Shown: piece after piece, positions 1-7,418 of the stretch
Numbering within the stretch: the first letter of the stretch is position 1
Layout of the letters: each line of letters starts with the position of its first letter
Assembly (NCBI GenBank): GCA_014379925.1
Contig: JACMKY010000449.1
Coordinates: 1-19,203, forward strand
Length of the DNA: 19,203 bases
Direction of reading: 5' to 3'
Source of the DNA: Cytophagales bacterium
GTDB taxonomy: Bacteria > Bacteroidota > Bacteroidia > Cytophagales > ES-bin-26
Notes under the pieces: model-generated
Databases searched by the model: none
Told to the model about the DNA's origin: nothing
Seen by the model: the letters and a program-made list of their open reading frames with translations, nothing else
Translations under genes and position numbers: made by a program

Positions 1-4
1 ACCG

Positions 5-1207
5 TTGCCGTTTTTCGATTTCACCATCGTGGGAGCCGGCGCCTCCGGCCTTTGGCTGGCTTTTGCCTTGTACGAACAGGGGCTGTTGGAGAAAAAGCGG
101 CTGTGCGTGGCGGAAAGCGATTCAGCGAAGCAAAACGACCGAACGTGGTGTTACTGGGCTGATTCACCGCTGCTGCCCATCGGCATGGTGAGCAAAGCGT
201 GGTCATCCGTTCGTAACCCTGGTAACCCAGCGTTGCGCGACAGTTTGTCGCCTTACACCTATTACCACGTCCGCAGCGCCGATTTTTACGCCAACATCAA
301 GCAACACCTGAAGGATTGTGCCAACATCACCTGGTTCACGGCGGTGGTCATGGGGCTGGAAGAACAAGACGACCAGGTGTTGGTGCAAACAACCCACGGC
401 GCGTGGTTAAGCAACCAGGTGTTTACGTCGGCGCTGCCCCCTCAGGATGAACGGTCAATGGCCGCGTCAACGACTGCCTTGCGCGGGTTTTCGGGTTATC
501 GGAAAAGTGACCCGCGTTCGTTGTTTTTATGGCAATCGTTCGTGGGTTGGCGAATTCAAACCACCGAGCCAGTATTTGATGATACGTGCGCCACGATGAT
601 GCGGTTTGACATCGCCCAGCACGGCAACACCCAGTTTATGTACGAGTTGCCGTTTTCGGCTACCGAAGCCCTGGTGGAAATGACGCGGTTTGGTGAGCAC
701 CGTTTGACGGTGCGTGAAGCGGAAACGGTGCTGCGTGAATACTTGTCGAAGAAGGGAACCCAATACCGGATTATTGAGGAAGAAACCGGGGCTATTCCCA
801 TGACCCCGCAGTTCGATATGCGGCGCAAACACCTGAGCGCCCGGACGCGGGTGGTTTACATCGGCCTCCCCGGGGGGGCCATCAAACCCACCACTGGGTA
901 CGGGTTCAAGCGTATGCAGGCCTACGGGAACGCCGTTGCGATTGCAATCAAAGCGCACCAGCCCTTGCCCACGATGCACCGGCCCTGGCGATTCAGGTTG
1001 TACGACCATTTGCTTTTACGGATTTTACTGCAGCACCCCCATCGCGGGAAAACCATATTTGAACGATTGTTTGAAACCCAGCCGATACCGCTCGTATTGC
1101 GGTTTCTGGACGAAGAAACGACTGTCTGGGAAGAGGCAGTGATTTTTTCGCGGTTGCCCCTTCGCCTGTTTCTTGGCAATTTGATCCGTCATTGCATCCA
1201 CCGATGA
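5..1207 (+). CDS. crtY: Lycopene beta-cyclase (CrtY type), 5' end possibly cut by window edge
   Basis: FAD/NAD(P)-binding lycopene cyclase that closes both ends of lycopene to give beta-carotene, at or near the membrane. Visible family motifs are an N-terminal dinucleotide fold (IVGAGASG, residues 8-15), NDRTWCYW (44-51), a central MRFDIAQHG...ELPFS...ALVEMTRF block, and IPMT followed by GLPGGAIKPTTGYGFKRMQ. About 400 residues is normal for the family. The first usable start is a TTG at base 5. The frame stays open to base 2, so the true start may lie upstream, although the protein already begins close to the usual N-terminus. Its stop overlaps the ATG of the next gene (ATGA at 1204-1207), so the two are almost certainly cotranscribed and translationally coupled. 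Its product is the substrate of that neighbour. The family call is secure; the exact start is not. Confidence 0.93.
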   Translation: MPFFDFTIVGAGASGLWLAFALYEQGLLEKKRLCVAESDSAKQNDRTWCYWADSPLLPIGMVSKAWSSVRNPGNPALRDSLSPYTYYHVRSADFYANIKQHLKDCANITWFTAVVMGLEEQDDQVLVQTTHGAWLSNQVFTSALPPQDERSMAASTTALRGFSGYRKSDPRSLFLWQSFVGWRIQTTEPVFDDTCATMMRFDIAQHGNTQFMYELPFSATEALVEMTRFGEHRLTVREAETVLREYLSKKGTQYRIIEEETGAIPMTPQFDMRRKHLSARTRVVYIGLPGGAIKPTTGYGFKRMQAYGNAVAIAIKAHQPLPTMHRPWRFRLYDHLLLRILLQHPHRGKTIFERLFETQPIPLVLRFLDEETTVWEEAVIFSRLPLRLFLGNLIRHCIHR

Positions 1208-2118
1208 GATACGTCCATTCTACTTTGTTTCACGTTCAGTGGCTGTTGCAGGTCTTGCTCACCGGGCTGTTTTGCCTGTCGGATTGGGGGAGTACGACGC
1301 AGGCGGTGCTCTGTGGTGCGTTGTTGTGCACCGTCGGCATTCCCCACGGGGCCAACGACCACGCGTACCGCCCGAACACCACGTCGGTCGGATTACTCGG
1401 CTTCCTGGGGGTTTACCTGGGTTCGATGGGTGCGTACCTGGCCCTTTGGTGGTCTGCACCGGCCTTGGCCTTGCTGCTCTTCTTCGCAATTTCCCTCCAT
1501 CATTTCGGCCAATCGAACTTCGAAAACCGATCGGTCTGGTATTTGCCTTCCCTGCTCTGGGGAGCCTGGGTGTTGGTGTTTCCGGTGCTCCTGCACTGGG
1601 ATGAAGCGATGGGTATCTTCGGGGCGATGGTGGGTAGTGGGGTTTCGTGGGAAAAGTCAGCTTCGGGACTGTCCGGGATGTGGCGCGGCTTGGCGGCCTT
1701 GCTCCTGGCCTTGTTTTACTTGCTTGCCCTGCTGCGGTTGGAACGGGAACAGTGGACGCGATACCTGTTGCAATGGGGCGTGGTGAGTGTTTGGTATTGG
1801 TTAACCCCGCTGCTGTTTGGCTTTATTGTGGTGTTTTGCGTGTGGCATTCCCTGCAATCATTGCAACACCAGTTGCGCCATTTCCAATCGGCGGGCGGTG
1901 GTTCGCGGCGGCAGTTCTTCCTGGGGCTATTGCCCTTTGGGCTATTGGCTCTGGCAGGTTTTGGGGGTTACGTGTATTTCCGGGGATTCGCGGTAGATGA
2001 AGCCTTCGTTCTACTGTCGCTGATTACCTTGCCCCACGTAGTGGTGATGCATCGTCTGTACGGTGCCCCCGCATCGCCGACTTCACCCACCACTGCTTCG
2101 GGAAAAAGGGCGGTATAG
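1204..2118 (+). CDS. blh: Brp/Blh-family beta-carotene 15,15'-dioxygenase
   Basis: Integral-membrane iron dioxygenase that splits beta-carotene into two retinal molecules, the chromophore of microbial rhodopsins. The 304-residue protein is mostly hydrophobic helices. Family histidine motifs are present: GIPHGANDH (46-53), SLHHFGQS (97-104), CVWHS (212-216) and PHVVVMH (277-283). I chose ATG 1204 because it overlaps the crtY stop as ATGA; an in-frame TTG at 1192 would add four residues. Together with the upstream cyclase and the rhodopsin at 3193-3993 this forms a complete lycopene-to-holo-rhodopsin route. The C-terminal tail (Ser/Thr/Pro-rich, about 287-304) looks disordered. The family assignment rests on the histidine pattern and the context. 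Confidence 0.92.
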   Translation: MRYVHSTLFHVQWLLQVLLTGLFCLSDWGSTTQAVLCGALLCTVGIPHGANDHAYRPNTTSVGLLGFLGVYLGSMGAYLALWWSAPALALLLFFAISLHHFGQSNFENRSVWYLPSLLWGAWVLVFPVLLHWDEAMGIFGAMVGSGVSWEKSASGLSGMWRGLAALLLALFYLLALLRLEREQWTRYLLQWGVVSVWYWLTPLLFGFIVVFCVWHSLQSLQHQLRHFQSAGGGSRRQFFLGLLPFGLLALAGFGGYVYFRGFAVDEAFVLLSLITLPHVVVMHRLYGAPASPTSPTTASGKRAV

Positions 2119-2267
2119 AAATTAAACCAAGCTGATTATTCCGACGTCGCCACCTTAAGTCTTCGGTTTTAGAAGAATGGCTCTTTTCCGACGTCCATCA
2201 TTAAAATTCAGATACTTTTCTCCTTAAGGCAAGTGTACACCACGGGAAAGGCCTGCGCAGTGACCTG

Positions 2268-2313
2268 CCAGATTGGTAGAAAGGTAGTCAATTCGGCCCG
2301 ACAACCAATCTGG
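2268..2313. repeat. 10-bp perfect inverted repeat upstream of trmD
   Basis: CCAGATTGGT at 2268-2277 and ACCAATCTGG at 2304-2313 are perfect inverted copies separated by 26 nt. They lie in the 271-bp gap between blh and trmD, and no T-run follows, so this is not a typical terminator. It may be an operator or an RNA stem. The same gap holds a direct repeat TTCCGACGTC (2139-2148 and 2186-2195). Confidence 0.5.
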
Positions 2314-2334
2314 ACAGTAAAGTTCACGGGTTGG

Positions 2335-2367
2335 GTTGGTGGTGCAACATAAAGATCACCACCTTTG
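2335..2367 (+). promoter_or_regulatory. Candidate Bacteroidota promoter of trmD
   Basis: CACCTTTG at 2360-2367 matches the Bacteroidota -7 box TAnnTTTG at all but its first position. A TTG-containing -33-like element (GTTG, 2335-2338) sits 21 nt upstream. The spacing fits, and transcription would start about 15-20 nt before ATG 2390. It is one mismatch from consensus, so confidence is moderate. Confidence 0.35.
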
Positions 2368-2389
2368 CGGAGGCTCCCTAATCATTCCT

Positions 2390-3073
2390 ATGCGCATCGA
2401 CATCATCACTTGCCTTCCGCGTTTGCTGGACAGTTTCTTCGGCCAATCCATTTTGAAACGGGCGCAGGACAAAGGGCTGGCGGAGGTGGTGGTACACGAC
2501 CTGCGCGACTACACCCCCCACAAAGGGCGGCAGGTGGACGACTACGCCTTCGGGGGCGGGGCGGGCATGGTGTTGATGATCGAACCCATTGCGCGTTGCC
2601 TCGACACGCTCCGCAGCCAGCGCCGCTACGACGAGATCCTTTACGTGACGCCCGACGGGGAGAACTTCACTCAGCGAATCGCCAACCACCTGTCACTCAA
2701 AGAAAACCTGGTCATTCTCTGTGGTCACTACAAGGGCGTGGATGAGCGGGTGCGCCAACGGTACGTAACGCGCGAGATCAGCATCGGCGACTACGTGCTG
2801 TCGGGTGGTGAACTGGCAGCGGCGGTGATTTCGGACGCCCTCATCCGCCTGCTGCCCGGCGTGCTCTCCGACGAGACCTCCGCCCTCACCGACTCCTTCC
2901 AGGACGACCTGCTCGCCCCGCCCGTCTACACCCGCCCGGCGGATTTCGAAGGAATGAAGGTGCCCGAGGTGCTGCTTTCCGGACACGAGGCCCGCATTGA
3001 ACAGTGGCGGTTTGAGCAAGCCCTCGAACGCACCCGCCAACGCCGGCCCGATTTGCTGGACGAACGGGCCTGA
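2390..3073 (+). CDS. trmD: tRNA (guanine37-N1)-methyltransferase TrmD
   Basis: SPOUT-class methyltransferase that adds a methyl group from S-adenosylmethionine to G37 of several tRNAs, preventing +1 frameshifts. Diagnostic motifs are YAFGGGAGMVL (52-62), CGHYKGVDERV (111-121) and SIGDYVLSGGELA (131-143), which together form the trefoil-knot cofactor site, and then a PPVYTRP block. The 227-residue length is normal for the family. The frame extends upstream to a GTG at 2336, but ATG 2390 gives the canonical N-terminus MRIDIITCLP and follows a GGAGG at 2369-2373. It stands alone here between blh and the convergent rhodopsin gene, without the usual ribosomal-protein or rimM neighbours, and is probably unrelated in function to the carotenoid genes. 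Confidence 0.96.
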   Translation: MRIDIITCLPRLLDSFFGQSILKRAQDKGLAEVVVHDLRDYTPHKGRQVDDYAFGGGAGMVLMIEPIARCLDTLRSQRRYDEILYVTPDGENFTQRIANHLSLKENLVILCGHYKGVDERVRQRYVTREISIGDYVLSGGELAAAVISDALIRLLPGVLSDETSALTDSFQDDLLAPPVYTRPADFEGMKVPEVLLSGHEARIEQWRFEQALERTRQRRPDLLDERA

Positions 3074-3105
3074 GGCGCGCGGAGGAATGGGCATTGTTCA
3101 CTGAC

Positions 3106-3168
3106 GCAACCACCGGTTGCAGTTTAGTTGATACGCAAACCGGCCACCCGATGGTTTCGGATGGCCGG
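3106..3168. terminator. Hairpins in the convergent trmD/rhodopsin gap, likely bidirectional terminator
   Basis: Two hairpins fill the 119-bp convergent gap. The smaller is GCAACC/GGTTGC (3106-3111 and 3115-3120, loop of 3). The stronger pairs CCGGCCA (3140-3146) with TGGCCGG (3162-3168), and inside it CCGA (3148-3151) with TCGG (3157-3160). Neither has a long T-run, but the position between two converging stops suits termination from both sides. Confidence 0.55.
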
Positions 3169-3192
3169 CTTACTAACGATCGGTTGTGTTGT

Positions 3193-3993
3193 CTACCGTA
3201 CGCCAACGGCGTCGCCTTTGTACTTCTTCTGATCCCGATCCGTGGCCGCCTGATAAGGTGCCTCTTGTAACGCCTGCGAGTTACCAATCGCAGCCGAGTA
3301 CACCACCAGACCGAAGCCAATTTTGTTGATGGCATCACCGAGGTTGTAGATCAGGTCGATGTTGAAGTTTAAACCCGACAGCAAACCACCGGGGATCATC
3401 ATGTAGCCAATGGGGTAGATCGCCCAACCCACCAGTACAAACCAGCGCAGCAACGACACCGCCTTGAGCGTGGAACGATCATTGGAGGCATCGGCAATTT
3501 TCTTGACGTCGCCCAGGTAAATCTCGTACAGAATACCTACGTAGCCCAGCGTTGAAAGCGCTCCCCAAATGGCACTGTTCGGCCGGTCGAGCGACTCGCC
3601 TACGTAGCCGAACACCAGCATGATCACTGCGTAAATAATCAGTTTCCACATCGTAGCAATCTTGCCACCGTACGGTTTGATGATTAGATAAAACTCGATG
3701 CACATCAGAGGTACCGTCAACACCCAGTCAATGTACCGGAACTCAGTTGGCGACTGGCTAGTGGTCAGGTACTGATCGCGCATGTAGAAATAGTGAACCG
3801 AAGCAATCATGGTGATCAGTCCCGAAATCAGCAGTGACGTTTTCCAGTGGCCTTCTACTTGAGAACGCTCAAAGAAAAAGAAAACCGAGGCGGCAAACAT
3901 GGCCATGTAGCCCGTAAAGAAGGTGAAGCCGACCACGTCGCCCGGACGCAGTTCGGCAGCAAGCAGCAGGGTTGATAACTGTGATGTTTCCAT
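3193..3993 (-). CDS. Light-driven proton-pump rhodopsin, fenestrated (antenna-type) candidate
   Basis: Seven-helix microbial rhodopsin of 266 residues in the inner membrane; it binds retinal and pumps protons outward. Helix C reads RYIDWVLTVPLMCIEF: R86, D89 (proton acceptor), T93 and E100 (proton donor) give the D-T-E proton-pump triad. M97 occupies the tuning position (GPR 105), which predicts green absorption. K224 in helix G (DAINKIGFG) is the Schiff-base lysine, and H67 matches the GPR helix-B histidine. WAIYP (190-194) lines the retinal pocket. In helix E, IWGALSTL (142-149) aligns without gaps to bacteriorhodopsin VWWAISTA, placing G144 at BR W138, the position that is Gly156 in xanthorhodopsin and opens the pocket to a carotenoid. 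It has its own promoter on the - strand and converges on trmD; retinal would come from crtY-blh. Family certain; antenna binding inferred. Confidence 0.95.
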   Translation of the reverse strand: METSQLSTLLLAAELRPGDVVGFTFFTGYMAMFAASVFFFFERSQVEGHWKTSLLISGLITMIASVHYFYMRDQYLTTSQSPTEFRYIDWVLTVPLMCIEFYLIIKPYGGKIATMWKLIIYAVIMLVFGYVGESLDRPNSAIWGALSTLGYVGILYEIYLGDVKKIADASNDRSTLKAVSLLRWFVLVGWAIYPIGYMMIPGGLLSGLNFNIDLIYNLGDAINKIGFGLVVYSAAIGNSQALQEAPYQAATDRDQKKYKGDAVGVR

Positions 3994-4057
3994 GGGGTTA
4001 GTTGTAGAAGTTTGGGTGTAAAAATGATTTAGTTGTTGGCCTTATGGCCTTGCACAA

Positions 4058-4065
4058 CAAACCTA
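4058..4065 (-). promoter_or_regulatory. -7 box of the rhodopsin promoter
   Basis: CAAACCTA on the + strand reads TAGGTTTG on the - strand, a perfect TAnnTTTG Bacteroidota -7 box about 65 nt before the rhodopsin ATG. No clear TTTG -33 element is seen at the usual 19-21 nt; that stretch is A/T-rich instead. The leader could fold through GGCC-TTAT-GGCC (4038-4049), flanked by TTGTT/AACAA. Confidence 0.55.
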
Positions 4066-4379
4066 ACAATTATTTATTTTGTTTAACTATTTTTTAAAAT
4101 AATTAAACATATATTTTTTGTTATTTCCGTAAATAGCTAAGTATCAATTAGAAATTCGGCAAGCTTTAATCAGCTTCTAATTATTCGAGGTAATACTTTA
4201 GCGATTCGTTGAGTTCAATTCTTCTTCGCTACGGTGTTCACCGATTACCGGATTAGGAACCAGCATCGTTTTAATGACCCGTAGACCATCGGGCGTTTTC
4301 GATGCCACTGGGATAGGTACCAGCCTCTCCGCTTCGAATTTGCCGCACCGGTGGGGGCTGCTCAGGCAATCCCGGAAAC
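4066..4379. other. AT-rich intergenic region upstream of the rhodopsin gene
   Basis: No gene is supported here. Bases 4066-4200 are strikingly A/T-rich compared with the GC-rich surroundings. A nested inverted repeat lies at 4146-4182: AATTAG (4146-4151) pairs with CTAATT (4177-4182) and AAGCT (4161-4165) with AGCTT (4172-4176). It sits about 80-115 bp upstream of the rhodopsin -7 box, where an activator or repressor could bind. Short open frames near 4271-4501 on both strands look like chance. Confidence 0.5.
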
Positions 4380-4405
4380 GGGAGCCAGACGCCGTCGTGG
4401 CTCCC
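4380..4405 (-). terminator. Hairpin terminator after DUF1501
   Basis: GGGAGCCA (4380-4387) and TGGCTCCC (4398-4405) form a perfect 8-bp stem; the inner GAC/GTC can extend it. On the - strand it begins 12 nt after the DUF1501 stop and is followed by GTTTCC, a weak T-tract. It probably ends the DUF1800-DUF1501 transcript. Confidence 0.6.
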
Positions 4406-4416
4406 GCCCGCGTTGG

Positions 4417-5670
4417 TCAAACCAAGCCGAGCGGCTCGAATTTGCGGCCCAGAATGGCAACATCGTCCGTCTTCAGCCAATTGCGGAGTAGGGTGGCGTA
4501 GATGTTGCGGAAGTCAACGGTGTATTTCAGGTCGCCTTCGTCCAGATTGGTCAGGTTGGGCGCTTCGTTGAAAACCCGGCCCGGCGTTGCCCCTTTCAGG
4601 CCGCCTCCGATCAGCAAAACGTTGTTGGCCGTGCCGTGGTCGGTGCCATTGCTGGCGTTCTGTTTCACCCGGCGGCCAAACTCCGAGAACGTCATCAGCA
4701 ACACGTCGTTTTGCCGGTTGGTGGCTTTCATGTCGCCCGTGAACGCTTTTACCGCTTCGGCGTACTGCCGCAACAGTCGCTCCTGCTGGCCCGGCTGGTT
4801 GATGTGGGTATCGAAACCGGAAATCGAGACGTAATACACGCGGGTGCTCACCCCCGATTGAATCAGCTCCGCTACCGTTTTCAGGCGATTACCCAGTTCG
4901 TTGGCTGGGTAAGTGCCACCGGTCGCATTCACCGGACTGGCCGACCGGGCGGATTGGTCGTACACGTAGGCTGCCGACGAGACGGTTTCGGCCAGCGTCT
5001 TGTAGAGGTACGCCACGTTGCCGTGTTCGTCTGCCTGGCTGACTTTAGCCAATCCCTCCACCAATCCGCCGCGGGTCTGGTTATAGAGTTTTTGGGGATT
5101 CAGCATGGCCAGGCCATTGACGCTGGTGCCTTTCAGGACCAGGCTGAGGGTGTCGTCTACCTCGATGGCCCGGTGGGGCTGACACGGGTCGGCTCCGGCA
5201 CAGTTCGCATCCAGATAGCGGCCAACCCAGCCCGTTGTCAGGTACTTGTCCGAGTCGCTGGCGGTTTGCCAGATGTCCATTGACCGGAAGTGCGACCGGT
5301 CCGGGTTCGGGTAGCCGACGTTGTTGATGACGGTAACCAAGCCGTCGTCGTACAGCGCTTTGAGCGGTTCGAGGGCCGGGTTAAAGCCAATTTCATCGTT
5401 GAGGGCCAGCACTTTATCGCGGGCAATGGCCAGCGTGGGGCGTTCGCGGTAGTAAATATCGTTGCGAAACGGCACCACCGTGTTCAGGCCATCGTTGCCG
5501 CCCGAGAGTTGCACAATTACCAGCGTTTTGCCGGTAGTCGGGGCTACGCCCAACTGGTTCAATTCGTAGGCCTTCAGGAAATGCGGGATCAGCATGGTCC
5601 CGGCGGTGGTGAGGGCCGATTGTTTCAGAAAGTCTCTCCGTCTCATGGATTTTCCGGGTATGGGTGCCAT
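4417..5670 (-). CDS. DUF1501 family Tat-exported protein
   Basis: Exported protein of the DUF1501 family, related in fold to alkaline phosphatase/sulfatase enzymes; its substrate is unknown. A twin-arginine signal (RRRDFLKQSALTTAG) sits at the N-terminus. Family blocks follow in order: QLSGGNDGLNTVVPF, DRSHFRSMDIWQTA, SGFDTHINQPGQQERLL, FSEFGRRVKQN, TDHGTANNVLLIGGGLKG, and the typical C-terminus FEPLGLV. I chose ATG 5670, 2 nt after the DUF1800 stop; ATG 5646, directly at the Arg motif, and GTG 5679, overlapping the DUF1800 stop, are alternatives. The tight junction makes an operon with DUF1800, and these two families are commonly paired in Bacteroidota, Planctomycetes and Proteobacteria. A hairpin follows the stop. 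Confidence 0.93.
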   Translation of the reverse strand: MAPIPGKSMRRRDFLKQSALTTAGTMLIPHFLKAYELNQLGVAPTTGKTLVIVQLSGGNDGLNTVVPFRNDIYYRERPTLAIARDKVLALNDEIGFNPALEPLKALYDDGLVTVINNVGYPNPDRSHFRSMDIWQTASDSDKYLTTGWVGRYLDANCAGADPCQPHRAIEVDDTLSLVLKGTSVNGLAMLNPQKLYNQTRGGLVEGLAKVSQADEHGNVAYLYKTLAETVSSAAYVYDQSARSASPVNATGGTYPANELGNRLKTVAELIQSGVSTRVYYVSISGFDTHINQPGQQERLLRQYAEAVKAFTGDMKATNRQNDVLLMTFSEFGRRVKQNASNGTDHGTANNVLLIGGGLKGATPGRVFNEAPNLTNLDEGDLKYTVDFRNIYATLLRNWLKTDDVAILGRKFEPLGLV

Positions 5671-5672
5671 TT

Positions 5673-7130
5673 TCAGCACAGTTGGTATTCGGGTAAGGCC
5701 ATCAGCGTAGCCGTCAACGTTCGGATTTGTTCGCTGCGGGCGCTGTCGGGGTTCACCCGCTTCACCACTTCGGCCCGTTGTTGCGAACCCAGGGGTTGTT
5801 GCAGCAGAAAAGCCGCCAGCTCGTCGGGGAGTTGGTCGCCGCGCACACTGGCGAACGCTTCTTCAAAAGCTGCCCAGCCAACCGTGACGTTCAGTACGCC
5901 TTTGCCGCGACGGGCCAGCATTTCGGTGTTTACGTCGCCGTCGTCCTTGGGCTGAATCGCTACCTGACCAGCCTGCAACAGCACGTCGGGCAATCTCATG
6001 CGAAACAACAGGCTCGAACTGTCAATCCAGTTGCGGCCACCCGGCCAGCCCGCCACGTTGGGCGGGTAGAGCAGCACCTGACCCAGGGTGCGCTGAATAA
6101 GAATGAGCGACTGCTTTTGCTCGAACGCCAGGCCCAGGGCGCGCTGCATCCCGGCCAGCAATTCGACCGGCGATTTGATGCGGTTCCCCACGTGGGCGGG
6201 GTCGTAGAACCAGTCGGCAGTCAGCATTGTCTCCAGCAAATCGGCAATGTCGTAGCCGCTGTGGTAAAAGCGGTCGGCGAGGGTGCTGATGCGGGCTTTG
6301 GTCGGCTCATCGGTCGCCTGCTCCGCAACCAGAAACCGGTACAGTTTACCGGTGATGAAGCGGGCGGTCTGTTTCTGCGCCAGCAGGAGCCGGATCACGT
6401 CTTCCCCGGCAAAGTCGCCCGTTTGTCCAAAAATTGTCTTCGGTCCGTCGTCGTGCTGATTTTGCCGAAACACAAACTCACCCTCAAGGTTGAAGCCCCA
6501 GCCAGTGAAGGCGCGGGCGGCATCTTTGACGTCGGTTTCGGTATAGTTCCCGGCTGACCCGTCGGTGCGGCCCAGCGTAAACAATTCCATCACCTCGCGG
6601 GCAAAGTTTTCGTTGGGGGCATCCTTGCGGTTTTGCTGGTTGTTGAGAAACTGCAGCATAGCCGGTTCTTTCGAGACGGCCATCAGCAAATCGCTGAATT
6701 TGCCAAGCGCGTGTTGCCGTATCGTGTTGAGGTACTGTTGAACACCTCCCGGGTTCAGGACCCGGCAGGCAAAATGACCGTGCCAGAACAGGGCCATCTT
6801 CTCCCGCAGCACCCCCTCACCCGATCCCATTTTCTCGACCCAAAGCACATTCAGGTCCCGAATGTGACCGGTGTTCTCCCTGATGCGCTGCTTGAGGGCG
6901 TCGCGGTCCAGCATTCCCTCCCGAAACATTCCCTTCAACCCTTTCCGGTTGATCACCCGGGCCGGATCAACCACCGTCAGGGGTGTGAACGGGGCGTCGT
7001 TTCGGAGCAGGTCGCGCACCAGCTTTTTGAGGGGCTGGTGACTTTCCCGCCGGATCAGGGCGGCCGTTGCCCCGAAGCCCGCCCGCCAGTAGAGGTGCTG
7101 AATTTGTTGTTGTTTACTGATCGAACGCAT
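5673..7130 (-). CDS. DUF1800 family protein
   Basis: Protein of 485 residues in the DUF1800 family, of unknown biochemical role and usually encoded next to DUF1501, as here. Recognisable blocks are the N-terminal HLYWRAGFGAT, FWHGHFACRV, the core NENFAREVMELFTLG followed by YTETDVKDAARAFTGWGF, SPVELLAGMQRALG, and PPNVAGWPGGRNWIDSSSLL. The length and order match the family. No clear signal peptide is visible, so the location is uncertain. The ATG at 7130 is unambiguous. Its stop lies 2 nt from the preferred DUF1501 start, and it begins 30 nt after the stop of the upstream repeat-protein gene, so all three could share one transcript. Confidence 0.93.
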   Translation of the reverse strand: MRSISKQQQIQHLYWRAGFGATAALIRRESHQPLKKLVRDLLRNDAPFTPLTVVDPARVINRKGLKGMFREGMLDRDALKQRIRENTGHIRDLNVLWVEKMGSGEGVLREKMALFWHGHFACRVLNPGGVQQYLNTIRQHALGKFSDLLMAVSKEPAMLQFLNNQQNRKDAPNENFAREVMELFTLGRTDGSAGNYTETDVKDAARAFTGWGFNLEGEFVFRQNQHDDGPKTIFGQTGDFAGEDVIRLLLAQKQTARFITGKLYRFLVAEQATDEPTKARISTLADRFYHSGYDIADLLETMLTADWFYDPAHVGNRIKSPVELLAGMQRALGLAFEQKQSLILIQRTLGQVLLYPPNVAGWPGGRNWIDSSSLLFRMRLPDVLLQAGQVAIQPKDDGDVNTEMLARRGKGVLNVTVGWAAFEEAFASVRGDQLPDELAAFLLQQPLGSQQRAEVVKRVNPDSARSEQIRTLTATLMALPEYQLC

Positions 7131-7160
7131 ACGAAATCCTGGTTTTGAGTTGAGTATTAC

Positions 7161-7418
7161 TTACCCTACTACGTACACCCGACGCGGAACCACGTACACC
7201 GGACGGGGAGCCACGTATACCCGACGCGGCGTTACGTACACCCGACGCGGGGCTACGTAGACCGGACGCGGAGCCACGTAGATAACCGGACGGGGAGCTA
7301 CGTAGACCGGACGCGGACGGGGATTAACCCTGACCACTACGCGCTGTGCATCAGCAATTTGCGAACTAAACAGACCAAGAGCCAGCACAAAAAACGGAAT
7401 AATTTTTACGGTTTTCAT
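7161..7418 (-). CDS. Small secreted basic protein made of VYVAPRP repeats
   Basis: Eighty-five residues, not assignable to a named family. A clear signal peptide (MKTVKIIPFFVLALGLFSSQIADA, cut before Q25) is followed by a short VVVRVNPRPRP linker and then, at residues 38-85, seven near-perfect heptads of the form V-Y-V-(A/T/V)-P-R-(P/R), with one Ile inserted in the second copy. The mature chain is almost only V, Y, P and R with no acidic residue, so it is strongly basic. Alternating V/Y suggests an extended or beta-like fibre; a role in binding envelope polymers or polyanions is only a guess. It lies 30 nt upstream of DUF1800 in the same direction. The complete signal peptide and regular protein-level period argue that it is real. 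Confidence 0.75.
   Translation of the reverse strand: MKTVKIIPFFVLALGLFSSQIADAQRVVVRVNPRPRPVYVAPRPVIYVAPRPVYVAPRRVYVTPRRVYVAPRPVYVVPRRVYVVG
7164..7325. repeat. 21-bp tandem repeat array coding the heptads
   Basis: Imperfect tandem units of 21 bp (of the type CCGGACGCGGAGCCACGTA) encode the VYVAPRP heptads, with one unit lengthened by 3 bp. Copies differ mainly at third positions and at the P/R position, so copy number may vary between strains through slippage or recombination. Confidence 0.7.

Noticed and set aside
4502..5955. Three long + strand open frames (4502-4834, 4636-5283, 5290-5955)
   Set aside because: Antisense shadows of DUF1501 and DUF1800, whose motifs are unmistakable on the - strand.
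7164..7325. Regular repeats that could suggest a CRISPR array
   Set aside because: Units are contiguous 21-bp codon-phased repeats without spacers and encode a protein heptad.
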